Shown piece by piece: positions 1 to 7,123 of a stretch of DNA of 64,000 bases; positions within the stretch are counted from its first letter, which is position 1; every line of letters starts with the position of its first letter. The position numbers were made by a program, and so were the translations under genes. The stretch is from positions 1 to 64,000 of the forward strand of contig NZ_AYMQ01000041.1 in assembly GCF_000633355.1 (NCBI RefSeq). The letters run 5' to 3'. Origin of the DNA: Serratia sp. H1w (lineage in GTDB: Bacteria; Pseudomonadota; Gammaproteobacteria; Enterobacterales; Enterobacteriaceae). A model generated the notes under the pieces. The model had not been told where the DNA came from and ran no database searches. It saw only the letters and a list, made by a program, of their open reading frames with translations.

Positions 1-29
1 GTGGCGGGGATTACTCCCCGCCGTAGCTC

Positions 30-182
30 TTACTTGGTTTCGTAAGCCATGTGAGCCACAATCTCCATTCCGCCGCTTCGGAAGCTAACATCACAGAGGT
101 TGTTTTTGTTGAGCAGCAACGCCCCTAATAGGGCAATACTGACAACGATTAGCGCCATCAGCGCTAGTTTTTGTGGCTCCAT
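30..182 (-). CDS. Hok/Gef-family type I toxin (prophage)
   Basis: A roughly 50-residue membrane toxin. Residues 5-25 form one hydrophobic helix. The C-terminal tail has the family pattern LC-x-V-x-F/Y-x-x-G, then E-I-V-A and MAYE, which is diagnostic for Hok, HokD and Gef proteins that depolarise the inner membrane. I start it at the ATG at 182 because a good ribosome site (AAGGAG) lies about 9 bases upstream and the length matches HokD. An in-frame extension of 19 codons back to 239 is charged and probably corresponds to a leader (mok-like) frame. It lies at the far end of the leftward early prophage transcript. Family identity is strong; an active toxin is inference. Confidence 0.8.
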   Translation of the reverse strand: MEPQKLALMALIVVSIALLGALLLNKNNLCDVSFRSGGMEIVAHMAYETK

Positions 183-239
183 AGCCTTCTTCTCCTTGCC
201 TTTCGGCATGTAAGAGGCTACCTTTATGTTGTCACGCAT

Positions 240-345
240 AAGAGGGCCTCGGGTTGATTAATATCGACTCGGGGCTTTTCTCTTTCTGCCTCGTGTATGC
301 CTAAGACAGAAAGTCTCAAGCACCCGGCAGCACTATAGCACAATC
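240..345 (-). promoter_or_regulatory. hok mRNA leader with tac-stem-like hairpin; candidate antisense RNA locus
   Basis: On the minus strand the leader holds an inverted repeat: CTTTCTGTCT (304-313) can pair with AGGCAGAAAG (282-291). It is followed by a second segment carrying two CCCGAG copies (about 247-275). This matches the structured leaders of hok/sok loci, in which a short antisense RNA (Sok) is made from the opposite strand and blocks translation. The hairpin is visible; the antisense RNA and its promoter on the plus strand are inferred and not resolved. Confidence 0.45.
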
Positions 346-1042
346 AATTATTCTCCACACCGGATCGCGGCTCAACACTGCTTGTGGCCTTTGCCGATTC
401 ACGGTCTAAGCGTTCAATCTCTGCCAGAATGAGTGCACCAGCCTTAATTAAATCGCGGCGCTCCGTTGATGGCCTCCAAAATTTTGCATCCCACGGCCAT
501 TCCGGAGGTGTGTACCCTTGTCCGGGATACGGATTACCGGCGTAAAGGGCATAACAAGCTGCCGCAAAAGCCATTTCGTTATTCTCGTGTTCGTCATCAT
601 GCTCCGGTGTCCATCCCTCAGCGTTGATCTGCCGCTGTCGTTCGGTCATGACATCAGCAAGCGCTGGCTGCTGTAGTCGCCGCTCCAGCTCTGAGTTTGT
701 GCGAAGCTCGTTATCACGCTGCTCGCGAACTAGTTCCAGCCGTTGCTCTGCTGCCTCTGCGCGTTTAGTCTCAGATTCAGCAAGGCCGTGGAAATGCCAC
801 ATATGCCGCTCGTAGTATGCTGATTGCTCTTGCTCAAGCTTTAACGCAGATTGCAGTGCTGTGACGTACTCTTGCGAGTAGAGCAGCTCAATATCTTTAA
901 CCTTACCGCTGTCAATCATCCACTCAGGCGGGCGCTCACGGCTTAACTCATTGCGCCAGAGACCAAAACCTTCACATGTTTGCACACCAGCATAGTTGTA
1001 ATCGTATGCCACAGGCTGGCTAAGTGCCTCGTTGTTGCTCAT
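344..1042 (-). CDS. Ea22-like phage accessory protein
   Basis: 232 residues. The middle (about 65-130) is a charged, Glu/Arg-rich probable coiled coil. The last 100 residues follow the pattern common at the C-terminus of Ea22/Ead-type proteins of lambdoid phages: MTERQRQI, a run of acidic residues, AFAAACYAL, WPWD-x-KFW and a final RRDLIKAGALILAEIERLDR helix. Function is unknown; in lambda such genes lie in accessory regions. Its start overlaps the stop of the HNH gene upstream by four bases (ATGA), so the two are probably translationally coupled. Confidence 0.6.
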   Translation of the reverse strand: MSNNEALSQPVAYDYNYAGVQTCEGFGLWRNELSRERPPEWMIDSGKVKDIELLYSQEYVTALQSALKLEQEQSAYYERHMWHFHGLAESETKRAEAAEQRLELVREQRDNELRTNSELERRLQQPALADVMTERQRQINAEGWTPEHDDEHENNEMAFAAACYALYAGNPYPGQGYTPPEWPWDAKFWRPSTERRDLIKAGALILAEIERLDRESAKATSSVEPRSGVENN

Positions 1043-1665
1043 TGTCTGGATCCTTTCTCAATTTTCCGGATAGCACTCTGTAACATGACCTTGGCATATA
1101 GCGCTGGAGCAAGGGCCTTGGGAGCATCACCACCACCAGATAAAACGAACATCGCTTTTGTATGTGACGGAGCAGTCATCAGGTTGGCGATCTGGTTGTT
1201 GTTCTTGTCGTTATCAAAATGAATTACTGTATAACCCGGTTTGAGTGGTCCGTTCACACACTCCCAAACATAGATATCCAACCGTATAGGCTTACCTTTG
1301 ATATAAACTTTTTGGTAATCCCCTCGACCAGAAAGTCGATATTTCCCCCACCCTTTCCCTCGCATGAAACATCTAACAGCGTCTACAGTTTTATTGGTTG
1401 CGAAGCGATTATTAAACATCTCTGTAAGAACTGGGTAAGTATTATCTTTGTTCACAAATAGAAATGTTAACTGTTCATCCGTATAGCTAGGTTCTTTTGT
1501 TAGATGTTTATCCATTCCGCGACCGCGCAGAATCTCCCTAATCGAACCAAGACTTTTGTTTGTGCCAAACCTATGATTAAAAATCTCTGTTATTTCTCGA
1601 CATGTCATACCCTGACAATGTGCTTCGAGAAATAATATTTGCTCTTGTGGATATGTTTTGCTCAT
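1039..1665 (-). CDS. HNH-family endonuclease with repeated HTH-like N-terminus
   Basis: 208 residues. Two repeats of about 50 residues (near 5-50 and 60-105) each contain EIFNHRFGTNKS / EMFNNRFATNKT followed by a short basic segment, resembling NUMOD-like DNA-binding modules. The C-terminal half has the HNH_3 pattern: YVWE, then YTVIHFDNDKNNN and IANL, which fits the His-Asp-Lys-Asn-Asn core of phage HNH nucleases. It could be a free-standing homing endonuclease or a phage packaging/recombination helper. It is coupled by ATGA overlaps to both neighbours. Base composition is more AT-rich than its neighbours, which fits a mobile gene. Confidence 0.7.
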   Translation of the reverse strand: MSKTYPQEQILFLEAHCQGMTCREITEIFNHRFGTNKSLGSIREILRGRGMDKHLTKEPSYTDEQLTFLFVNKDNTYPVLTEMFNNRFATNKTVDAVRCFMRGKGWGKYRLSGRGDYQKVYIKGKPIRLDIYVWECVNGPLKPGYTVIHFDNDKNNNQIANLMTAPSHTKAMFVLSGGGDAPKALAPALYAKVMLQSAIRKIEKGSRQ

Positions 1666-1892
1666 TTCTCAATCCCCATAACCTCAGGAACGCGCCCAGC
1701 GTAACCATCATAAACAGCTTTCTGCGCATCCAGTGCTATCCGGTAGGTATTCACCATGGTGCCGCAAATCTCTACTACCGCTTTCGCCCTAGCCAGCTCC
1801 TCCTGTAAAACCTCACCTTTGATATTCGGATCCGTAACAGTTTCCAGCATGGCGAATTGATGGTTCATCAAATCTTGAATTGTATTCTTCAT
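1662..1892 (-). CDS. small phage protein, unknown
   Basis: 76 residues, mostly helical, with no cysteines and no membrane segment. It has no motif I recognise. It overlaps the HNH gene start by four bases and follows the papain-like gene by about 50 bases, so it reads as part of the same leftward polycistronic message. A real gene is likely from the overlap and from clean protein composition; function unknown. Confidence 0.5.
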   Translation of the reverse strand: MKNTIQDLMNHQFAMLETVTDPNIKGEVLQEELARAKAVVEICGTMVNTYRIALDAQKAVYDGYAGRVPEVMGIEK

Positions 1893-1944
1893 TGTTCATC
1901 TACCTTCTCATGTAGCTCATAGGCGTGTGAATATTAATTAAGGT

Positions 1945-2367
1945 TTACTTATTCCTTGCTAAAGGCACAGCAAGATCTACAGTCCAAGAAATGATTGCCA
2001 CCTCGTTGTTCGTCTTGGGCTCACCAAAAACGTAGTATTTGCTTTCTGGGCGGCCCATAACCGGGTCGAGGAAAACAGGCTCTTCACCTTCAACCAAAAC
2101 AGCAATAATCTGATGTAAACCCCCGACAATATTCAAGGATGCAACAGATAGAAAATAAATAAATCCATTACGCAGAGTTCCTTGTTTCGGATGTCCATAA
2201 AAGTATGGAATACCGTAGTGATCTAATGCATCGTCGAGCCACTCTCCCTTTGACTGGAATTTTTCATGCCAAAGGTCGACAACTTCATCCACCGGCTTTG
2301 ACGCGACCATTGCAATGCAAGCTGACATGCATGTGTTGAAGGTTGGTTGTTGTTGATGTTCGATCAT
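1945..2367 (-). CDS. papain-like (C39/NlpC-type) cysteine peptidase-like phage protein
   Basis: 140 residues starting at MIEHQQQ. The opening Q-P-T-F-N-T-C-M-S-A-C places a glutamine ahead of a cysteine and a helix, as in papain-fold enzymes. GGLHQIIAVL near residue 95 supplies the candidate histidine, and FLDP shortly after gives the Asp/Asn. This order (Q, C, H, D) is that of C39-like and transglutaminase-like peptidases. No transport domain or signal peptide is present. The start codon overlaps the stop of the cytosine methyltransferase gene (ATGA at 2364-2367), so both are probably made together. The fold is inferred from pattern only, and activity is unproven. Confidence 0.5.
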   Translation of the reverse strand: MIEHQQQPTFNTCMSACIAMVASKPVDEVVDLWHEKFQSKGEWLDDALDHYGIPYFYGHPKQGTLRNGFIYFLSVASLNIVGGLHQIIAVLVEGEEPVFLDPVMGRPESKYYVFGEPKTNNEVAIISWTVDLAVPLARNK

Positions 2368-4541
2368 GCTGCCTGCTCCTCTATGGCAATACACATTTCT
2401 GGCAAGTTGGCGCGGACAAGCGCCTCAGCGAACGGCGGCGGTACCGCGTTGCCGCATCTGGCCACTTGCGCCTCTTTCGAGTATTTTTTCCCACGATAAT
2501 CTCGTTCGATGATGTACCAGTCAGGGAACCCCTGGGCTCTATACAACTCTCTCGGCGCCAGCATCCGCATGCAGATATCAACGATGATGTAATCACCGAC
2601 ACGGATGTAGCCGGGGCGTTCTGCGGGAAATAAGTGGCTATCGTCTGGCTCGTCGCTGAATTTCTCCAGTAACCGGGCGCACCACCACGCCCCATAACGC
2701 TGTTCATCCGTCAGTGGTTCCTGGCCACAGTGCGCTTCATTGATTGCCATACGGTCTTTTGTGGTGACTGAATGCACTGGTGCCGCAACGTCGACAGCTG
2801 TCGCTGTGCCATAGTATTTGGTTAAGAAAGCTTGGACGTGCCCGTTATGCTGGCCACTGGCGGTTATCGTCGGTACCGGATCTGTAATTGGCCTTCCGTC
2901 TTTGCACGTCCCGCGCAGGTGTACCAAATGCGATGTACAAAGCCCGTGGTGGTCAACTTGGGTAACCGTATGCAATGGTTCATTCACACCCAGGCCTGCG
3001 CCGGTATAGTTACCGCCGTAGTGCTTCACTATGTTGGTAGCTACTAAAGCATGGTGCCCACCGGTGGTTACTGTACGTAATGGTTCTTCAGCTTTTCCGC
3101 CTGGATGCCCGGTGGTGTTAACCATTAAATGTACAGATGTCAGTGCGGTATGGGATGTTGTTGGTAAGGTGATCATCGGTGCCTCAACAGCACGCGGTTT
3201 ACCTGAGTATTTCGGTCCGCCTGCCCCAACCAATACAGCGCTCACCGCGTTCACTCGTGAAACGCTCGTAATGGTCTGGTATGGGGTTTTGACAGACTTG
3301 GGGCGCATTTGCCCTTCATTGCCACCGGTACCGATAAGAACAGCCGCGGCTATTTGGGTTTTCCCGCCACCACCAGGCATGACCGTTCCCACCGGGGTAT
3401 CAACCAGTTGGCCAGTGCTGTTTCCAAACTGACGTACTACAACCGGTGCGGCAATCCCTGAACCGAGTGTCTGAGTTATCGTCTGCAATGGCTCACGTGC
3501 GGATTGTCCCCGGAAACATTGGTATTTGGTCCGGCTTGATGTGTGGTTGCTTTTAACCACATACGGTTCGATCAACAGGTGTTCTGCTTTGCTAGTGATC
3601 GTCGTTAATGGCTGCTCTGTTGAATACTGCCGGCCATCACCGCCGAAACCGGTTTGCCCAATTTGAACAATATACGGATCTGGATTATTTATAACGAACC
3701 GTTGCAAGCCTTTAACGATGCGGCGCAGAGTGTTATCTGCCAGATCCTTCTTTCTGCCAAAAATGCTTTTGGTTGGAAGTGACCAATCGATAATTTCGGC
3801 AGCTGTACGCCAGGGTTTGAGTTTTCCGCTCTTAACCTCTTTAGATTTTGGATCCCCGTGGGTGGGTTCGGGCCAAACTATTGGATTACCATCACAGCGG
3901 GCCATCATGAAAAAGCGCTTACGGATGGTTGGAGCACCATAGTCACAAGCTCTCAACTCACGGTACTCAACCGCATAGCCCAGTCCAGCTATCAGGCGAT
4001 GGTGTTCGTCACTGCCCTCTGCTATACCCAAAATTTCGCAGCACTCAGCCAACGCAGGGTGATCTGCATCAATGCCGGTGGTCAGCATTGCTATAAACCC
4101 GAGAAAAGTTTCCCCAACACGATCTGGGCATGGGTAGTCATTGCCGTTCTGGTCTGTAACGAGCGGCCCCCACGTTTTAAATTCCTCCACGTTCTCCATT
4201 GCGGTAACCCGCGGGCGAACCTTCAAGATCCATCTGATTTTAATCCAGGCCAGCCCCCTGATTTCTTTTTTAACCGGTGCGCCGCCCTTCGCTTTAGAAA
4301 AATGCCTGCAGTCGGGACTAAACCATGCCAAGCCCACAGGCTTGCCAGCTGTGGCAACCACCGGATCGATATCGAATACGGATTCACAGTAATGCAACGT
4401 GTCCGGATGATTGGTTTCGTGCATAGCGATCGCATGTGGGTCGTGATTAATGGCAATATCAACGCTGCGGCCGGTGGCCAACTCGATACCCGTTGACGCA
4501 CCACCACCGCCGGCAAAGTTATCAACAATAATTTCTCTCAT
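2364..4541 (-). CDS. phage C5 cytosine DNA methyltransferase with repeat-rich target domain
   Basis: 725 residues. Motif I is FAGGGGAST near residue 9. Motif IV is SPDC with the catalytic Cys at about 78. Motif VI is MENVEE near 115, motif VIII RKRF near 207, and motif X GNAVPPP near 697. It transfers methyl from AdoMet to cytosine C5. Between motifs VIII and IX lie nine copies of a 32-40 residue unit with the core (E/D/A)P-x-x-T-(I/V)-T, at about 310, 350, 382, 419, 454, 486, 521, 554 and 587, followed by a hydrophobic strand. This makes the target region unusually long. The gene overlaps both neighbours by ATGA junctions. Such phage enzymes usually protect phage DNA from host restriction; no partner restriction enzyme is visible here. 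Confidence 0.9.
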   Translation of the reverse strand: MREIIVDNFAGGGGASTGIELATGRSVDIAINHDPHAIAMHETNHPDTLHYCESVFDIDPVVATAGKPVGLAWFSPDCRHFSKAKGGAPVKKEIRGLAWIKIRWILKVRPRVTAMENVEEFKTWGPLVTDQNGNDYPCPDRVGETFLGFIAMLTTGIDADHPALAECCEILGIAEGSDEHHRLIAGLGYAVEYRELRACDYGAPTIRKRFFMMARCDGNPIVWPEPTHGDPKSKEVKSGKLKPWRTAAEIIDWSLPTKSIFGRKKDLADNTLRRIVKGLQRFVINNPDPYIVQIGQTGFGGDGRQYSTEQPLTTITSKAEHLLIEPYVVKSNHTSSRTKYQCFRGQSAREPLQTITQTLGSGIAAPVVVRQFGNSTGQLVDTPVGTVMPGGGGKTQIAAAVLIGTGGNEGQMRPKSVKTPYQTITSVSRVNAVSAVLVGAGGPKYSGKPRAVEAPMITLPTTSHTALTSVHLMVNTTGHPGGKAEEPLRTVTTGGHHALVATNIVKHYGGNYTGAGLGVNEPLHTVTQVDHHGLCTSHLVHLRGTCKDGRPITDPVPTITASGQHNGHVQAFLTKYYGTATAVDVAAPVHSVTTKDRMAINEAHCGQEPLTDEQRYGAWWCARLLEKFSDEPDDSHLFPAERPGYIRVGDYIIVDICMRMLAPRELYRAQGFPDWYIIERDYRGKKYSKEAQVARCGNAVPPPFAEALVRANLPEMCIAIEEQAA

Positions 4542-4798
4542 TGGTATTGCCCCAAGGTATCAGCCAGCACTTTGGCAACGGAAGTAACAGTGGGCATAGG
4601 GATCCCTTCTAACCACATGCGATTGATATGATGGCGGAGCCGTTTTTGATGGCACTCCGGCAAGTTTTCCGCGCTGTCGATTTGGGTGATCACCATCTCG
4701 ACCTCTTTAGGCCAAACTGTATTTTCAACCGGGATCAGCAGCATGGTTTCCAGTTCGATGATCCGATTAATGGCGTTTTTAAGGATTATTTCGTCCAT
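4538..4798 (-). CDS. small phage protein upstream of the methyltransferase
   Basis: About 86 residues from MDEIIL. The N-terminal helix is followed by a helical C-terminal half rich in His and Arg. No known motif. I chose the ATG at 4798, inside the last codons of the small membrane gene upstream, because that gives the overlap pattern used throughout this operon. The stop overlaps the methyltransferase start (ATGA). A longer reading to 4864 or 4882 is possible. Function unknown. Confidence 0.45.
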   Translation of the reverse strand: MDEIILKNAINRIIELETMLLIPVENTVWPKEVEMVITQIDSAENLPECHQKRLRHHINRMWLEGIPMPTVTSVAKVLADTLGQYQ

Positions 4799-4902
4799 AG
4801 CACTACCACCATTGTGATCAGCAATATCCAAAACGTGGCGCTGGCGATGCACATCATTTTCCATGGGTTTCGTGCCATCCATTTTTTGATCTCACTCTTC
4901 AT
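4786..4902 (-). CDS. 38-residue single-pass membrane protein
   Basis: A basic N-terminus (about 15 residues, several Lys/Arg/Trp) is followed by one hydrophobic helix of about 20 residues ending in WTK. The ATG at 4902 has a ribosome site GAGG six bases upstream and lies within the stop region of the cysteine-rich gene before it. The stop lies within the start region of the next gene. This layout argues for a real small gene although it is very short. Function unknown; small inner-membrane proteins are common in phage early operons. Confidence 0.45.
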   Translation of the reverse strand: MKSEIKKWMARNPWKMMCIASATFWILLITMVVVLWTK

Positions 4903-5074
4903 GATGGGCCTCGCTGAATACCGCGCTCGATGGCGACCAATCGCAATACGTGTCCGTTTCGACGTGACCGAAAATCGCTTTGCAACGGCGTATGTGCGCG
5001 CAGTCCCCACAGGTTTTGCCCGTAGGAAGCTTCATTTTGTCCGGGTCGGATGGGTCATAATTGAGTTCACTCAT
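4892..5074 (-). CDS. small cysteine-rich phage protein (possible zinc binding)
   Basis: 60 residues. The pattern C-G-D-C-x-H-x-x-R-C (residues about 22-31) followed by a later Cys in YCDWSP could bind a zinc ion. Similar short proteins with TCGDC..RC..IFG and DTYCDWSP are common in lambdoid prophages and have no assigned role. It starts in an ATGA overlap with the upstream gene. I recognise the family, not a function. Confidence 0.6.
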   Translation of the reverse strand: MSELNYDPSDPDKMKLPTGKTCGDCAHIRRCKAIFGHVETDTYCDWSPSSAVFSEAHHEE

Positions 5075-5394
5075 ACCTGGGCCTCCCGCAGCTCGACTAT
5101 CAGGTTTTCCAACTCGTCAGCAATACCGTCTAAATGCGGCTGAACTATCGATTCTTCATACTGCCGATTTTCGGATAAGCCACCGGGGCAGATGTTGTTT
5201 CGACAATCCGAAATTACTTGTAACGCCATCTCTATCCCACGGACTTTCGCTTCGAGTATTTGAGCGTCTGCAGTAGGAAGCTCGTCGCTAACAAAGCAAT
5301 CAAAAATGATGCATAAAACCCATACGATAACGATGGCTGCGATAGCCCAAATAACGCCACCAGGTTCTTTTATCAGTTCCCAAAACTCAGTCAT
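5071..5394 (-). CDS. phage membrane protein, unknown
   Basis: 107 residues. A short N-terminal tail precedes one hydrophobic helix (about residues 13-33). A soluble, acidic helical domain of about 70 residues with two cysteines follows. Topology suggests an inner-membrane anchor with a cytoplasmic or periplasmic helical domain. Its start overlaps the end of the DUF1627-like gene by eight bases. No function recognised. Confidence 0.5.
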   Translation of the reverse strand: MTEFWELIKEPGGVIWAIAAIVIVWVLCIIFDCFVSDELPTADAQILEAKVRGIEMALQVISDCRNNICPGGLSENRQYEESIVQPHLDGIADELENLIVELREAQV

Positions 5395-6058
5395 TGGTAA
5401 CCTCCAGCAAACGATGAACCCGGGTCAGGTGTTTGAGTAATTGCTCATCGTGCCGTGCACCGGCTTTCTGTTGCTTAATGCGTTCGCGCAGATGGGTGAT
5501 CGTTGGAAGAACCAGCGTCTCAGTATTTGATTCAACTGCTGGCGTTCGCTGTGCAGCTGGCGTTGCGGGGAAAACAGCTGACGGCGTTGGAACATCCCCA
5601 GTTTTTGCCGAGGGGGCCGGTGCTACAATTTTTTCAGGTTCAGCCTTTGTGGGTGTCGCTTCAACGCCGGGCACCATGTAACGGAATTTACCGTTGGCTG
5701 AATTGCGCACCACCTTCCCGCGACTGGTGGCCATTGCCAAGGAAGATGCAACGCGACGAGCAGTAACACCAGCAACGGCAGCGAGCTCCTCTGCCGTCAT
5801 TGGCCCCTTTTCTGCGATGATATTGATCAGATCCTCAGCTTTGATGCTCACTGGCTTAGCTTCGCTTTTCCCCACATGTCCTGAGGCATTCCCGGTCACC
5901 AGCTCCCAGCAATGGCCATCTTTCTTTACCACCTCGGCCTCTTTGAGTTCCCAGAGCTGATCAATAACTTCCTGGCGTTCCATACCCAACCGCGCAGCGA
6001 TTTCTATGGATGAGGCTTTACCCATCGCTTTTAGTGCATCGATGATCGTTTCCATCAT
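5387..6058 (-). CDS. DUF1627-like phage protein with two winged-helix segments
   Basis: 223 residues. Residues 1-50 form a winged-helix module (IIDALKAMGKAS.. / QEVIDQLWELKEAEVV). A second similar module lies at about 72-125 (MTAEELAAVAGVTARRVASSL). A Pro/Ala/Thr-rich linker (about 128-175) leads to a basic helical tail. Lambdoid phages carry comparable proteins annotated DUF1627; a DNA-binding role is likely from the fold. The start overlaps the upstream stop (ATGA), with GGGG six bases before the ATG. Confidence 0.6.
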   Translation of the reverse strand: MMETIIDALKAMGKASSIEIAARLGMERQEVIDQLWELKEAEVVKKDGHCWELVTGNASGHVGKSEAKPVSIKAEDLINIIAEKGPMTAEELAAVAGVTARRVASSLAMATSRGKVVRNSANGKFRYMVPGVEATPTKAEPEKIVAPAPSAKTGDVPTPSAVFPATPAAQRTPAVESNTETLVLPTITHLRERIKQQKAGARHDEQLLKHLTRVHRLLEVTND

Positions 6059-6441
6059 GCGTTACCCCGCACAGCGGCCAGCGCCTGATCGAACATTTTG
6101 TGCAAATGGCAAAACCGCAGTTCAACTGGGTTAAAGTGCCACAGCGTTTCATTGGCCACGGTGGGTTGGGAGTAAGCGCGATAATTGATCTCCCCTCGCG
6201 CCATAAATTTTTCGCTGGCACTGATCAACATGTATCGAGCCTTGTTCCCCTGGCTTTTGACAACAATTTCAGCATGAGGGGATCGAACCATATTTCTCAG
6301 TCGAGTGAGGATTGACACGCGAGAGAGGTCACCATCTGGATAAACCTGGTGTGCCAGCTCGTAAATTTCGCTGGTGCTCAGTTCCTTACCCAGGATCAGA
6401 TCGACGAATTGCCTAGTTGTAATTCTGGTTTTTTTGGTCAT
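6055..6441 (-). CDS. phage protein with predicted winged-helix region
   Basis: 128 residues from MTKKTRITTRQ. Residues 10-70 read as a helix-turn-helix or winged-helix unit (FVDLILGKELSTSEIYELAHQV), followed by a strand-rich stretch (AEIVVKSQGNKARYMLI). The ATG at 6441 is preceded by the repeated prophage leader GGAGCATAAACCAATG, which fixes the start well inside a longer open frame. It is coupled to the DUF1627-like gene. Function unknown, possibly DNA binding. Confidence 0.55.
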   Translation of the reverse strand: MTKKTRITTRQFVDLILGKELSTSEIYELAHQVYPDGDLSRVSILTRLRNMVRSPHAEIVVKSQGNKARYMLISASEKFMARGEINYRAYSQPTVANETLWHFNPVELRFCHLHKMFDQALAAVRGNA

Positions 6442-6455
6442 TGGTTTATGCTCCG
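6439..6455 (-). promoter_or_regulatory. repeated translation-start cassette, copy 1
   Basis: CGGAGCATAAACCAATG on the minus strand: Shine-Dalgarno GGAG, nine-base spacer, ATG of the 128-residue gene. The same 16-base leader recurs in front of several unrelated genes of this prophage on both strands (8439, 10114, 11155, 11907, 15235, 16604). Confidence 0.75.
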
Positions 6456-6457
6456 GC

Positions 6458-7123
6458 TTATTTCTTGTCTTTGACGCTTGAACGTATCCTGGCCAACATT
6501 TCATCCCCGCGCTGACGGTATCGGCCATCGGGATCGGCCTGTTGGGAATAACCTGGGGGCGGTGGCCCTTTTGTTTCAGCCCGGCGAACGGGAGGGATTG
6601 AATACCCCTGCTCAACTTTCTTGGCCCATTTTTCCAACTGGCGAACAGCCAAGTTTTTCAGCTCGACCTCAGAAAGTTTTCGGCCCACACCCTGGCGACG
6701 CATTTCAATGCAAATGTGATAAAACACGTCGCTTTTCCAATTGAAATCTTCGGAACTGTTGTACCGCCAAGCCCCGTTGCGCCATCGCCAGTATTCATCC
6801 ACAACGTCAGCAGCACTGAAACCCAAAATGCTTGGCGTGGTCTCACCGACGATTGCCACGAACTCGGCAAGGTCAGGCGGCCAATGGTGACCAGCGTTGC
6901 AACGCTCGATACAGCGCGCTGTTGCTGCACTCAGTTGGCTATTCGAGAGCTTTGAAATCATCTGAACCCAGGCCGTCGAGGGTGTGGTGCCGTTCTTCCT
7001 GAGCCACCGTTGGGAATAAATCTTCGCCATCGTCTCCCAAAGGCTCCAGGCCACATCTGGCACGTTCGGCATTCCGGGCGGCCCGAACTTGTTGTAATGG
7101 ATCGGTGGTTTGTACATTTGCAT
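6458..7123 (-). CDS. replication protein P-like (helicase loader)
   Basis: About 221 residues. The segment FGPPGMPNVPDVAWSLWETM, then the central HHWPPDLAEFVAIV and the later EYWRWRNGAWRY and FYHICIEMRR, follow the order of phage P proteins, which deliver host DnaB helicase to the phage origin. I start at the ATG at 7123, which has GAGG five bases upstream; an ATG at 7030 is an alternative. The 5' part is read inside the 3' end of the O-like gene in another frame (6939-7123). It lies directly after O, as in lambda. Confidence 0.7.
   Translation of the reverse strand: MQMYKPPIHYNKFGPPGMPNVPDVAWSLWETMAKIYSQRWLRKNGTTPSTAWVQMISKLSNSQLSAATARCIERCNAGHHWPPDLAEFVAIVGETTPSILGFSAADVVDEYWRWRNGAWRYNSSEDFNWKSDVFYHICIEMRRQGVGRKLSEVELKNLAVRQLEKWAKKVEQGYSIPPVRRAETKGPPPPGYSQQADPDGRYRQRGDEMLARIRSSVKDKK

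Noticed and set aside
183-239. N-terminal 19-residue extension of the Hok-like protein
   Set aside because: The extension is highly charged and the ATG at 182 has the stronger ribosome site and matches the family length; the extension is better seen as leader.
4892-5143. Plus-strand frame of 171 codons across 4628-5143
   Set aside because: It runs opposite to a chain of overlapping, ribosome-site-supported minus-strand genes and has no recognisable domain.
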